A stretch of 64,000 bases of DNA from Campanula takesimana (lineage: Eukaryota; Streptophyta; Magnoliopsida; Asterales; Campanulaceae), in assembly GCA_026119855.1 (NCBI GenBank), contig JAOWBW010000105.1:1302001-1366000 (forward strand), read 5' to 3'. The position numbers and the translations under genes were made by a program. Below, in pieces: positions 35,442 to 45,162 of the stretch (the first letter of the stretch is position 1; every line of letters begins with the position of its first letter). The notes beneath the pieces were generated by a model. The model saw only the letters and a program-made list of their open reading frames with translations, made no database searches and was not told the origin of the DNA.

Positions 35442-36632
35442 ATGGCCGGCGGCACCAACACCAACAATACCATGACTCTCGAGCAACTCGCAACCATGGT
35501 CCAACTCCTCCAAGAGCAAGTCTCCACCCTTAATAAGGAGGCGCAAAGCAAAGACGACATTTGGCAATCCCACCTCGACAGCCAAAGGGAGGCCCACGAG
35601 GCCGAGATGGAGCTAATGAAAGAAAAGCTCACTAATCTTGCCAAGGGGAAGAGCAAAAATGACGATGATGAATCCGAATGGACCGAAGGTTTGTTCAAAA
35701 GCCCTTATGTCATCACCCGCACCAAGAAAATGGGAGAGCCAAGTTCCGAGAACAACGAGCCCAAAATGGTGGATTCTACCATGGCCTACATCGACCAAAA
35801 ATTCAATGGGCTCAACATGGGGAAAGGCTCCGACACAAGCCTTTATCAATCATCCATCCTCATGAGTACTATGGCCGCTCTTCCTGATAAGTTCAAGATG
35901 CCCGACATAAGCAAATTCAAGGGCAACTCTTGTCCTATGGCTCACATTGAGACTTATATTTGGGCAATGGTTCCGAAGAAGGTCTCCCCCAAGGTGACGG
36001 CTCAATGATTTCCCCTCACTCTCGAGGGGGCGGCAAAAGATTGGTATGCTACTCTCCTTCTCACCGTCCGTCTTGATTGAGACTCCGCCATGCTTGCCTT
36101 CAAGAACCAATACCAAGGCAACACCACTCACCGGCCCACAAGGAAAGAGCTAGATAACACTACTCAACGAGACCACGAGTCCTTCATCGACTTCACAAGG
36201 AGATGGAATGATAAACTCTCCGAGATTGTGGAAATGCCAAATACCAAGGAGCAAATGGACATCTTTCTCAAATGTCTAAAAATTGATCTCCGCACCCACC
36301 TAAGTGGGGCTTGCTATGCGGATTTCTCCCAAATGTATGAGGCGGGGGTCCGAATGGACGAGTTGCTCAAGGAAGTCAAGAAAAGTGCTCCTAGCTACCA
36401 CTACAAGGCCGTTTCCAACTCCACAAAAGAGGCCTCGGTCAACGCCGTCACTATCGACAAGGGGAATTACAAAAAGGTTCCTCCACCCCAAGGGAAGAAG
36501 TCTCGAAATGACCGTGTCTACATGCCTCTCCAAGGCATGACTCAAACCGAAGTTTTCAAAGTCCTTAAAGCAAAGGGTCAAGTCACACCCGTACAAGGGT
36601 ACCAACCCAAGACGGTCAACCCCAATCATGCT
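35442..36632 (+). pseudogene. gag: T3 gag (capsid)
   Basis: Starts MAGGTNTNNTMTLEQL, with a predicted coiled coil (LQEQVSTLNKEAQSK region), then the retrotransposon gag domain (FKMPDISKFKGN, GAAKDWYATL, FKNQYQGN, FIDFTRRW blocks). Stops at 36006-36008 and 36076-36078 break the same frame, and a shift near 36625 leads to the zinc-knuckle frame. It would form the particle core. The Met at 35442 is preferred because the conserved part begins after it. Confidence 0.85.
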
Positions 36633-37605
36633 CAAATATTGTGGCTACCACCAATATAGTGGCCACACCACCGAGGAATGCTTCGTTCTCCGTAATGTCA
36701 TTCAAGATCTCATAGACAAGAAAGAATTTGTAGTGACTAATGACGAACATGTCAATGTAATAGAGATACGAGAACTCGAGGGGACCACCTATTCAATCCC
36801 AATTGTGAATGGGGGCCCCAATGTTATGAATAAACTTGACAATTCTTGTTATGTTGTAACTTACGATGAGGTAATGAGGGAAGTACTAGAGAATAGGAAA
36901 AAGAAGCAAGATGGGAACGTCAACATGCTAACTCGATCCGGTCGAGTCATAGCAAATAACCCTTCCACTTCCGCACCAAGCTCCTTTTCTCAAAGGCCGC
37001 AAGATCGCGACACTCCCGAAGATCCTCTACTTGTCCAACTCAAGAAAACTCAAGCCAACATCTCTATTTGGGACCTCATCGCATCCTCAAAGAAACATCG
37101 AGATCTTGTCATCCGCAATCTTGATGATACATCAGTTTCTCCCGATACTACTCCCGAGGACCTCACGGCAATGATCGGTCACATTCATTTTGGCAACGTC
37201 ATCACCTTTGCCGATATGGACCTTCCACCATTTGGTTCCGACCACAACGAGGCTATTTACCTCAAGGTTCGAGCAAGGGGGAGGCCCATCTCAAGAGTCT
37301 TAGTGGACGGTGGTTCCGCACTCAACCTCATGCCTAGTAGAATCATGGGCATACTGGGACTTAAGGATTCCGATTTGAAGCCTTCTACTCAAGTAATCCG
37401 AGGTTATGACAGCACCGCCCGTACAGTCATGGGCATGATCGAAATAGACATTGAGTTTGGGAGCATGGTCATGTCCGTACCATTCCAAGTGCTTGACATC
37501 CCGGCCTCGTTCAACTTGCTTCTGGGCCGACCATGGATCCACAGTTCTAATGCCGTCCCATCAACTCTCCACCAATGTGTCAAGATCGAAATGGTGATGA
37601 AATAG
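36628..37605 (+). pseudogene. pro: T3 zinc knuckle and aspartic protease
   Basis: Near the start is the Tat-type knuckle YCGYHQYSGHTTEEC (C-x2-H-x5-H-x4-C). The retropepsin active site VLVDGGSALNLM lies near 37303-37338. The D-G-G form, rather than D-S/T-G, is what Tat-type elements often show. It ends with the LLGRPWIHSSNAVPSTLHQ block, then a frameshift near 37590 moves into the next segment. Confidence 0.85.
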
Positions 37606-38594
37606 TGACCGTCATGGCCGAAAACGTCACTATCCACAGAAAAGGTGAGCCCGTCCACCAAGTTCAGCATGGTTTACCAGACTCCACTCTCTCCGGCGTC
37701 TCAATCAACGCCATTGACAAAGAAGGGGGAAACGGATCGTGGACCCCCAGTAATCACAAAGTCCTCTGCATGATGAGGAATATGGACTACTTCCCTGGTT
37801 TAGGCCTGGGGAAATATCAAAAAGGAATCCTACATCCTGTGCAAGTCCCATTTATCAAGAACACATTCGGTTTGGGGTACGAACCTTCCAGAGAAGACTT
37901 GAAACAAGAGCAAGCGATCAAGAATGAAAAGGCCCGAGCTCGTAAAGAAGTCCGTCGTTATGAGGTCCCTAATCTAAGGCCTTACCGCAAGACGTTGAAT
38001 GGCTATTTTGTCCTCCAAGGGGAAGACGTTCCATACATGATCTTTCCCGAGCCATGGGTTAACAATAAGGGTGTAAAAATTCCCGGTCTCGAAATCTTCT
38101 CCGATTGTGAGATCCAGAAATCCGAAAGGGAACCAACTCCCATGTCGCCCCGTGAATGGTGGGGAAGGAAGGTGACTATAGAGTCCGAGACAGAAATCAT
38201 CGTGGGTGAAGAACTGACAGATTTAGCCTCCATGTTCGAAGAGCTTGCCATAATGAATGAATGCCAAGTCAACGCCATCCATGACACCGTCATCATGAAT
38301 GAGACTATCAGTGAGATCCCGCCAAGCTCCGAGCCGATCAACAATTGGTATTCTACGAAATTGCCCGTGGTATCCGAGGAATTCTTAGTCCAAGAAATGG
38401 GTTGCATACCCCGCACAACAACAAAGGAAGAATGGCTCACACTTACTTTCAAGTCCGAGAGTGTCTCTAATACCCTCACCTAAGAGGATATGGAGGCCAT
38501 AGCCGAGCGTGTGTTTCCTTTCTTTGCTAATGAAAAATTTGATATTTCTAAGTACCCTGAGATTGCAAACATCGTAAATGATGAATTAACTTAA
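37575..38594 (+). pseudogene. T3 post-protease region with G-patch-like motif
   Basis: After the frameshift the chain continues (WNGDEIVTV-like start). Near 37770-37830 it holds a glycine-rich block, FPGLGLGKYQKGI, followed by FGLGYEPS, resembling a G-patch RNA-binding motif. Such motifs are often annotated in plant Tat-type polyproteins and are known in some retroviral proteases. TAA at 38481-38483 interrupts the frame, which otherwise runs to TAA at 38592-38594. RT lies in another frame, see the candidate intron. Confidence 0.7.
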
Positions 38595-38673
38595 TGGACA
38601 AGTTAATAACGATTCAAATTATGATGAAATAGACCACGAAAACACAACATACTTAAATTAACCCGCTCAACAG
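38574..38673 (+). other. Candidate 100-nt intron between T3 protease and RT frames
   Basis: GTAAAT at 38574 and an acceptor CCCGCTCAACAG ending at 38673 bound an AT-rich stretch with several stops. Splicing joins codon ATC in the protease frame to GTC in the RT frame, in phase 0 and without a stop. Ogre elements are known to have an intron at this place. Not proven without transcripts. Confidence 0.5.
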
Positions 38674-41600
38674 GTCCGTAGTCGTGGTGAAAATGGTCCA
38701 GGGGCTGACGAAGAATTGCATGTTGTTAATCTGGGTACCGACGAAGAGCCAAGAGAAACTAAGATCGGAAGCTTCTTCAAGGGGGACGATAGAGACAGAT
38801 TGACTGCACTACTACGGGAGTTTGTGGATGTGTTCGCATGGTCATACAAAGACATGCCGGGTTTGGACAGAAAGGTAGCGGAGCACAGAATTCCGATCAG
38901 AGAAGATGCCAAGCCGGTAAAACAGAAGTTCAGAAAGATCAAGCCAGAATGGTCTCTGCAAGTAAAAGAAGAGATTGAGAAGCTCCTCAGTGTGGGTTTC
39001 ATCAAGGTTATCGAGTATCCGACATGGTTAGCTAACATCGTGACAGTCAGAAAGGCAAACGGCAAGGTTCGAGTTTGTGTGGACTTCCGGGATTTGAACA
39101 AAGCTTCCCCAAAAGATGATTTTCCACTCCCTAACATCGACATGCTGGTCGACTCCACTGCTGCCTACGAGGTTCGCTCATTCGTGGATGGGTTCGCTGG
39201 GTACAATCAGATCCTCATGGCCGAGGAAGATCAACATAAGACAGCCTTCACAACACCGTGGGGTACCTTTTGCTACACAGTCATGCCATTTGGGTTAAGA
39301 AACGCTGGGGCTTCCTACCAAAGAGCCGTGGCAGACTTATTCCACGATATGATTCACAAAGAAATCGAGGTCTATGTGGATGACATGATCATTCACTCCA
39401 AAGGGACAGATGGTCAACATTTAATCGATCTCCGCAAGTTCTTCGAAAGGCTTCGTCAACACAAGATGAGGCTCAACCCTGCAAAGTGCACGTTCGGGGT
39501 TATCCGAGGCAAAGTCCTTGGTTATATAGTCACTGAAAGGGGAATTGAAGTAGATCCCTCCAAAATCAAGGCAATCATTGACATGCCTCCTCCAAAGACG
39601 CAGAAAGAGATCAAAGGTTTCATGGGCAGACTGTAATACATCAGTCAGTTCGTGCACCAACTCACCTCCATGTGCGAGCCAATCTTCAAGCTACTCAATA
39701 AGAATGTGGCTTTAGAATGGACCGACGTGTGCCAAGAAGCCTTCGACCAAGTGAAGCATTACTTGACGTGCCCTCCTGTTCTAGTTCCGCCGCACAAGGA
39801 GAAGCCTCTTTTGCTCTATCTCACCGTCAATGATGAAGCCCTAGGGGCTATGTTAGCACAAGAGCAACGAGAGTCCACAAAGGAGAATGCCATTTATTTT
39901 GTCAGTCGCCGATTCCAATGAGGTGAAAAGAACTACTCTGTCTTAGAGAAGTCATGTGCAGCGTTGGTTTGGATTACTCAAAAGTTCAAACACTATATGG
40001 AAGCTTTTCCGATCAAGTTAGTAGCAAATGTGGACCCGCTCCGCTACATCTTCGAGAAGCCTTTCATGTCCACAAGAATAGCCAAATGGTACTTCATGCT
40101 CGCCGGCTATGATATCACTTACGTCACACTAAAATCCGTCAGGGGGAAAGTGTTCAGTGACCAGCTTGCCGAATTCCCGTGTGACAAAGTGAAGGGGGAA
40201 GACGTACAGTTCCCCGACGAGCATTTAATTTGTACTGCAACCGAGGAAAATAAGTGGCAACTTTTTTTTGATGGCGCCGCCAATAAACACGGTTTTGGTA
40301 TAGGAGTATTGCTTGTCGATCCAAAAGACATCTACACTCCCATTGCCGTCCGTCTGGAATTCGAAGCTACCAACAACATTGCCGAGTATGAAGCATGCAT
40401 AGCAGGACTCGAAGCAGCTCTCGAGAGAAACGTCACGGAACTAGATGTATTCGGCGACTCTTTGCTCCTTATCAATCAGCAGTCGGGTAAATGGCGAATC
40501 CAAGACCCGACCCTCCAACAGTATGGTCAGCACCTTGAAGAATTGGTTGAACAATTCCAAGAGATCACTTTCAACTACCTGCCAAGGGATAAAAATCGCT
40601 TCGCCGATGCACTGGCCACCATAGCTTCATTAGTCGAAATGCCCAAAGGGAAAATGGTGAAGCCTTTCAAAATTGCCCGAAGAAACAGTCCGGCGTACTG
40701 CATGAGTATCGAGATCAACGAGGTTCAAACAAACTCTCCGTGGTATTCGGATATCATGAATTTCCTCAAAGATGGCACTTATCCCGAGAATGGTAATAAG
40801 AAGTCTCAAGCGGCTCTGCAAAGGCTAGCCTCTCAGTACGTACTGATTGGGGACCGAGTCTATAAAAGGCACCACGACGGGATAAATCTCTTATGCGCCA
40901 ATGAGGCCGAAGCTCAAGAGATAATGTGTGAAGTGCACGAAGGAGAGTGTGGACCCCACATGAATGGGTTTATGCTAGTCAAGAAGATACTCCGCATTGG
41001 TTACTATTTGAGCACTATGGAACGAGACTGTGTCGAGAAAGTCAAAAGGTGTGCCAAGTGCCAATTCCACGCTAATCTACAACATGCTCCACCCTCGCAA
41101 CTTTATAACATGGTCACACCCTGGCCTTTCTCTTGTTGGGGGATAGACATCATCGGTAAAGTCCATCCTGCCGGAAGCAATGGGCAGTCATTCGTCCTAG
41201 TGGCCGTCGACTACTTCACAAAGTGGGTCGAAGCACAAGCCTATCGGACCCTCAACACCAAGAAAGTGGCCGAATTTGTAAAGATTAATATCATGTGCCG
41301 ATACGGCGTGCCTCATGAAATCATTTCCGACAACGGCTCTCACTTTGAGAAGGAAATTGATACACTTTTGGTAGAATACAAGATCACCAAATACAAGTCA
41401 TCTCCTTACCGTCCCCAAGCAAATGGCGCGGTTGAAGCAGCAAATAAAACCATCGAGACCATCGTCAAGAAAATGGCCTCAACAGGAAGGGACTGGCCCA
41501 AGAAGCTACCATTAGCATTGTGGGGCTACCGCACATCAATAAGGTCAGCAACAGGAGAAACTCCTTATGCATTAGTCTATGGTTCTGAAGCCGTACTCCC

Positions 41601-41985
41601 AATCTAACTTGAAGTTCCATCTCTACGGGTCCTCCTCGAGAATCAAGTCAACGAGGTCGACTGGATGCAAAGTCGATATGAACAGCTAGCCGTACTCGAC
41701 GAGAAAAGGCTAAGAGCACTCGAACGCACAAGGGCGTATCAGCAAAGGATGGCGAGAGCTTTCAACAAAAAGGTGAAGCCTCGAAACATCAATGTGGGAG
41801 ATTTGGTCTTAAGACAACATCCTCCTAATGCCATGAATCCCCTGGGGATATGGGGACCCCGATGGATCGGTCCGTACGTGGTCAAAAAGATACTAAGCGG
41901 CGGTGCAGTCCGGCTCGTGGATTTAGATGGTGACCAGCTGCCAAAGGAGGTCAACCTCGACAAGCTCAAGAGGTTCTACGCTTAA
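38674..41985 (+). pseudogene. pol: T3 pol: RT, RNase H, second RNase H, integrase
   Basis: One frame throughout, broken only by TAA 39634-39636, TGA 39919-39921 and TAA 41605-41607. The RT has FRDLNKASPKDDFPLP and YVDD at 39373-39384. RNase H is about 39780-40170 and the second RNase H (WQLFFDGAANKHG, DGDSLLL-like FGDS block) about 40255-40640. The integrase has its HHCC finger near 40930-41070 (CAKC end), the DDE core (DIIGK, SDNGSHF, QANGAVEAANK) and the C-terminal GPYVVKKIL region. The stop is at 41983-41985. Loss of these three stops would leave a full-length protein, so T3 died recently. Best reference in the window for T1 pol. Confidence 0.93.
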
Positions 41986-42016
41986 TAAGCAAAGACCATA
42001 ACAAAAAAAAAAAATC

Positions 42017-42120
42017 GCTCGCTAGGTTGAAAACCCGTAAGGGCGGCCTAGGCAAAAATTAGAGCACGTGCAAAAAAGAAGCCCGCTAGATTGAAAACCC
42101 GAAAGGGCGGTCTAGGCAAA
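42017..42120 (+). repeat. Tandem hairpin repeat after T3 pol (two copies)
   Basis: Two copies (42017-42055 and 42082-42120) of GCTAGGTTGAAAACCCGTAA followed by GGGCGGCCTAGGC. Each can fold with GCTAGG/CCTAGG as outer stem and CCC-GTAA-GGG as inner hairpin. Differences between copies (GTAA to GAAA in the loop; GGCCTAGG to GGTCTAGG) mostly spare the pairing. Confidence 0.6.
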
Positions 42121-42165
42121 AAACAGGGTGCACACAAATTTTTTTTAAAAAATGGTCTTTGTTTG

Positions 42166-42232
42166 TTTGAACTACGGAGACCTGAGCCTCCCAACTGGAG
42201 GAACGTAGCCAACCTTCGGGTGCGGTCTAAAA
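42166..42232 (+). other. Conserved non-coding stem-loop block after T3 pol
   Basis: Counterpart of the T1 block at 3038-3112: constant GAACTACG, GACCTGAGC, AACGTAG and GCGGTCT parts surround a stem that is CCTCC/GGAGG here and CCCCTT/AAGGGG in T1. Confidence 0.55.
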
Positions 42233-42393
42233 CATATCAAAAATACCCAATTCACTTCAAATAACAAGATGCAATTTTTATTCATTCAATGAATTATTCA
42301 AGCCATTACAACGGATTTATTGAGCAACAAAAGACATCAAAACATTAAATCCTAAAACAAAGTGGTCTAATGTAATTGCAATCTCTTAGGGTA

Positions 42394-43794
42394 CTAAGAA
42401 AAGTCCAGTTTTCTCTTAGCCTTCAAAGGACCGCCCGATCGTCTCTCAATCCTTTTCTTCTTGGATAACGGAGGAGCACTAATACACACCGAAACTTTCT
42501 GTGTCGCGGCACGTCTCCTAGCATAAAAGTCATCCAAAGGAGTACCGAAAGGGTCAGCAAGAATGTTACTCGAATCAGCAGCAGCCTCCCTATATCTCAA
42601 AGCGCTGCTAGGCTCAAAACCCTTTCCCAACAACTCGGCACGAAGCACATCGACCCAAGTGATGCCACGGTAAAGGGTGCCAAACAAATAATCCAAATAG
42701 CTCTCGGGAAGGAAGACGCTCCCCCGATGCAGAAGAGCAAAAGCCCAACGGTTGCGATCATCTCCCCAAGCCGACTGAAGCTCACTCGAGAAGTCCGGAC
42801 CCATGTAAGTAACCGGACGAAACATTCTGTCCCTCGGAAAAGGAATTATCTGTTGACAACCAAACTGCCGCAGAACCCGCCCTGGCTGGTAAAATGAAGA
42901 ATCTCTCAAGCCGGGTACAACCACATGCCGAAAACCAAGAGTCCATTCCACAAAAGGACGAAGACCCCAAGAAGGAGGGCACCACTCAATATCGACGGTC
43001 ACCCGAGAGGCAAAGAATTTCTTCCAACCATCTTCAGATAAATCCCGGATCAACAGCTTCCTCTTATGAACAGCAAAAGGGGACAAATCACCATCCGGGG
43101 AATAAATCTTGAAGTGTTCTCGGAGCCATATGGTCAAGAGCAAAGGGCTTCCCCGACACATCTTGTCCGTCCTATGTAACTCATCAAGACCGTGCAACGT
43201 CTCCCCTACAATATGAGGGATTATACTAAATTGTTGCTCCTTGGCTTGCAAAATAATCTCAGCCAACGACGCATCCGCAGTCCCGAAGGGTGTGACGAAC
43301 AGTACTTCACTAAAAAGACAAGCAGCCATGGCATTTCTCTTGAAAGATTGAACCACCGGATCCTCCGAGTGTAAACTGAAGAACATCGGCAACTCAGTTA
43401 TGTCGATCACAGTACCGTGCAACGTCTTCCTCACATCCTCAACAGGGAGATTCAGTAACTCAACCCAAGAGTCAATGGCACCACGGTGATATTTAAGGAC
43501 GGTAATCCGACCGGCCAAAGGCATGCCAAGGATGGCCCCGAAATCATCAACAGTCGGCACCATTTCATTAGCTGAAAAGTTGAAGGTATGGCTATCGCAA
43601 TCCCAGAAAGCCGCGGCAGCTCTCAACAAATCCCAATCCGGCCTAAACGTCCGCAAAGTGAAAAGAATTCGGAACCCGAAGTCTTTAATGAAGTCCTTCT
43701 TGGGATGGGTTTTGAAAGAATACAAAAAAGTGCCCAAGTCCTTTTCATACCCACTAACAACCTTGGCATCAAGAACAAAAGAATTGGAAGCCAT
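42394..43794 (-). CDS. PMD3: plant mobile domain protein carried antisense in T3
   Basis: Uninterrupted 466-residue frame from ATG 43794 (MASNSFVLDAKVV). PMD core at residues 69-85 (HTFNFSANE start), IIPHIVGETLHG at 191-202, RVLRQFG at 306-312; the C-terminus is basic (KKKRIERR, KAKRKLDFS), fitting a nuclear protein. It is clearly homologous to PMD1 (IIP-GETLHG, LLT-WL-E, WG-R and RQ-G blocks line up) although the host elements have unrelated LTRs. MAIN and MAIL1, host proteins with this domain, act in silencing, so an effect of the element copy on silencing is possible but is only inference. A TATA-like box lies about 95 bp upstream. The intact frame contrasts with the broken pol of the same element. 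Confidence 0.82.
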   Translation of the reverse strand: MASNSFVLDAKVVSGYEKDLGTFLYSFKTHPKKDFIKDFGFRILFTLRTFRPDWDLLRAAAAFWDCDSHTFNFSANEMVPTVDDFGAILGMPLAGRITVLKYHRGAIDSWVELLNLPVEDVRKTLHGTVIDITELPMFFSLHSEDPVVQSFKRNAMAACLFSEVLFVTPFGTADASLAEIILQAKEQQFSIIPHIVGETLHGLDELHRTDKMCRGSPLLLTIWLREHFKIYSPDGDLSPFAVHKRKLLIRDLSEDGWKKFFASRVTVDIEWCPPSWGLRPFVEWTLGFRHVVVPGLRDSSFYQPGRVLRQFGCQQIIPFPRDRMFRPVTYMGPDFSSELQSAWGDDRNRWAFALLHRGSVFLPESYLDYLFGTLYRGITWVDVLRAELLGKGFEPSSALRYREAAADSSNILADPFGTPLDDFYARRRAATQKVSVCISAPPLSKKKRIERRSGGPLKAKRKLDFS

Positions 43795-43888
43795 GGAAAA
43801 TGTTGATCACAAGCAAAGTTGAGCAATAATATGGTGTTCAAAAATGACAGAAAGGAGCTGTGAGAATCAAGTGGTCGAACAGAAGCTA

Positions 43889-44030
43889 ATATTATAGCTG
43901 TTGGGATCTTTTGGCCAGCAAATGTCAAGCCCGGAATTCCGCCTCCCAGACGCGCGCGCCGCCCGCCAGCGGTCTGAAATGCGCGCGCGTCCCAAGCCTA
44001 CAGAGGAAAGCGCGTGCCTCCCAAGTCTAG
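43889..44030 (-). promoter_or_regulatory. Candidate PMD3 promoter: TATA-like box and GCGCGC palindromes
   Basis: Minus-strand TATAATAT at 43896-43889, 95-102 bp before the ATG. GC-alternating palindromes at 43951-43960 and 43981-43990 lie 157-196 bp upstream, the same relative place as the palindromes upstream of PMD1 and PMD2, but of the T3-specific GCGCGC type. Confidence 0.45.
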
Positions 44031-44335
44031 ATCACTTCAGAAAAGGCCTTGTCAGAAATCTCTAGCCTAAATCAAGACACAACCCCGGTCCTCGGACACC
44101 CAGTTGGGCACACCTTCTTCTGGTCCGCCCTTAAGGCATGTCAAAGATTGAAAGTAGGATAGAAACTCCCACTCAAAAGTAGGCTGTCCTTCTCCAGATT
44201 CCGAACTCCCTAAGTTCTGTCACGGGTGCCATACCCCCCTCAAGAGTCAATCTCAACATTTCATCCCCAGCAGGAACATTTTTCTGGTCACGGTCAACTG
44301 TGCCCGCACCCCACAATTAAAAAAAGTCAAGTGTG
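44031..44335. other. T3 spacer upstream of the PMD3 promoter
   Basis: About 300 bases without a supported gene or repeat. It lies between the palindrome block and the tandem array. Confidence 0.5.
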
Positions 44336-44962
44336 ACTCCAAGTGGCACGCGACTTCAAAGCAACATCTCATCAACGGATTTCACTAACGGATTCGTCCT
44401 CAAAGGTTCACCAACGGCCTCATCAACGGATTTCACTAACGGATTCGTCCTCAAAGGTTCACTAACGGCCTCTCCAAAGGTTCACCAACGGCCTCTTCAA
44501 AGGTTCACTAACGGCCTCTCCAAAGGTTCACCAACGGCCTCATTCAAGGGTTCACTAACGGCCTCATCAACGGATTTCACTAACGGATTCGTCTTCAAAG
44601 GTTCACTAACGGCCTCTCCAAAGGTTCACCAACGGCCTCATTCAAGGGTTCACTAACGGCCTCATCAACGGATTTCACTAACGGATTCGTCCTCAAAGGT
44701 TCACTAATGGCCTCTTCAAAGGTTCACCAACGGCCTCTACAAAGGTTCAGTAACGGCCTCCCCAAAGGTTCACTAACGGCCTCTTCAAAGGTTCACTAAC
44801 GGCCTCTCCAAAGGTTCACCGACGGCCTCTACAAAGGTTCACTAACGGCCTCCTCAAAGGTTCACTAACGGCCTCATCAACGGATTTTACTAACAGATTC
44901 GTCCTCAAAGGTTCACTAACGGCCTCGTTCAAAGGTTCACTAACGGCCTCATTCAACATATT
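44336..44962 (+). repeat. T3 tandem array (GGTTCACTAACGGCCTC, about 24 bp)
   Basis: About two dozen short units of the type AAAGGTTCACTAACGGCCTC plus variants with CAACGGATTTCACTAACGGATTCG, arranged in higher-order blocks. It occupies the same slot as the T1 arrays, between the antisense gene and the 3' LTR. Translations across it are repetitive artefacts. Confidence 0.92.
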
Positions 44963-45162
44963 CAGCCGGCGGATTCACCTAACGAATCATGCCACCCCCT
45001 CTACCAAATAAAGCCGCTCACACAGGGAGCGCACCACTATCTCTCGTAATTTCAAATTCCTGCTTTCATCGAGTCTTTGCTTTTTCTTGGTGATGTCCTC
45101 GGCGGGTGTTTTTAACTTTCGTCGACGCGTTTTGCTTTGCAATCCACGTCGCCGAGGGGCTC

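Noticed and set aside
44333..44656. Repetitive 107-codon ORF in T3
   Set aside because: It is a reading frame through the 24-bp tandem array; no coding signature beyond the repeat.
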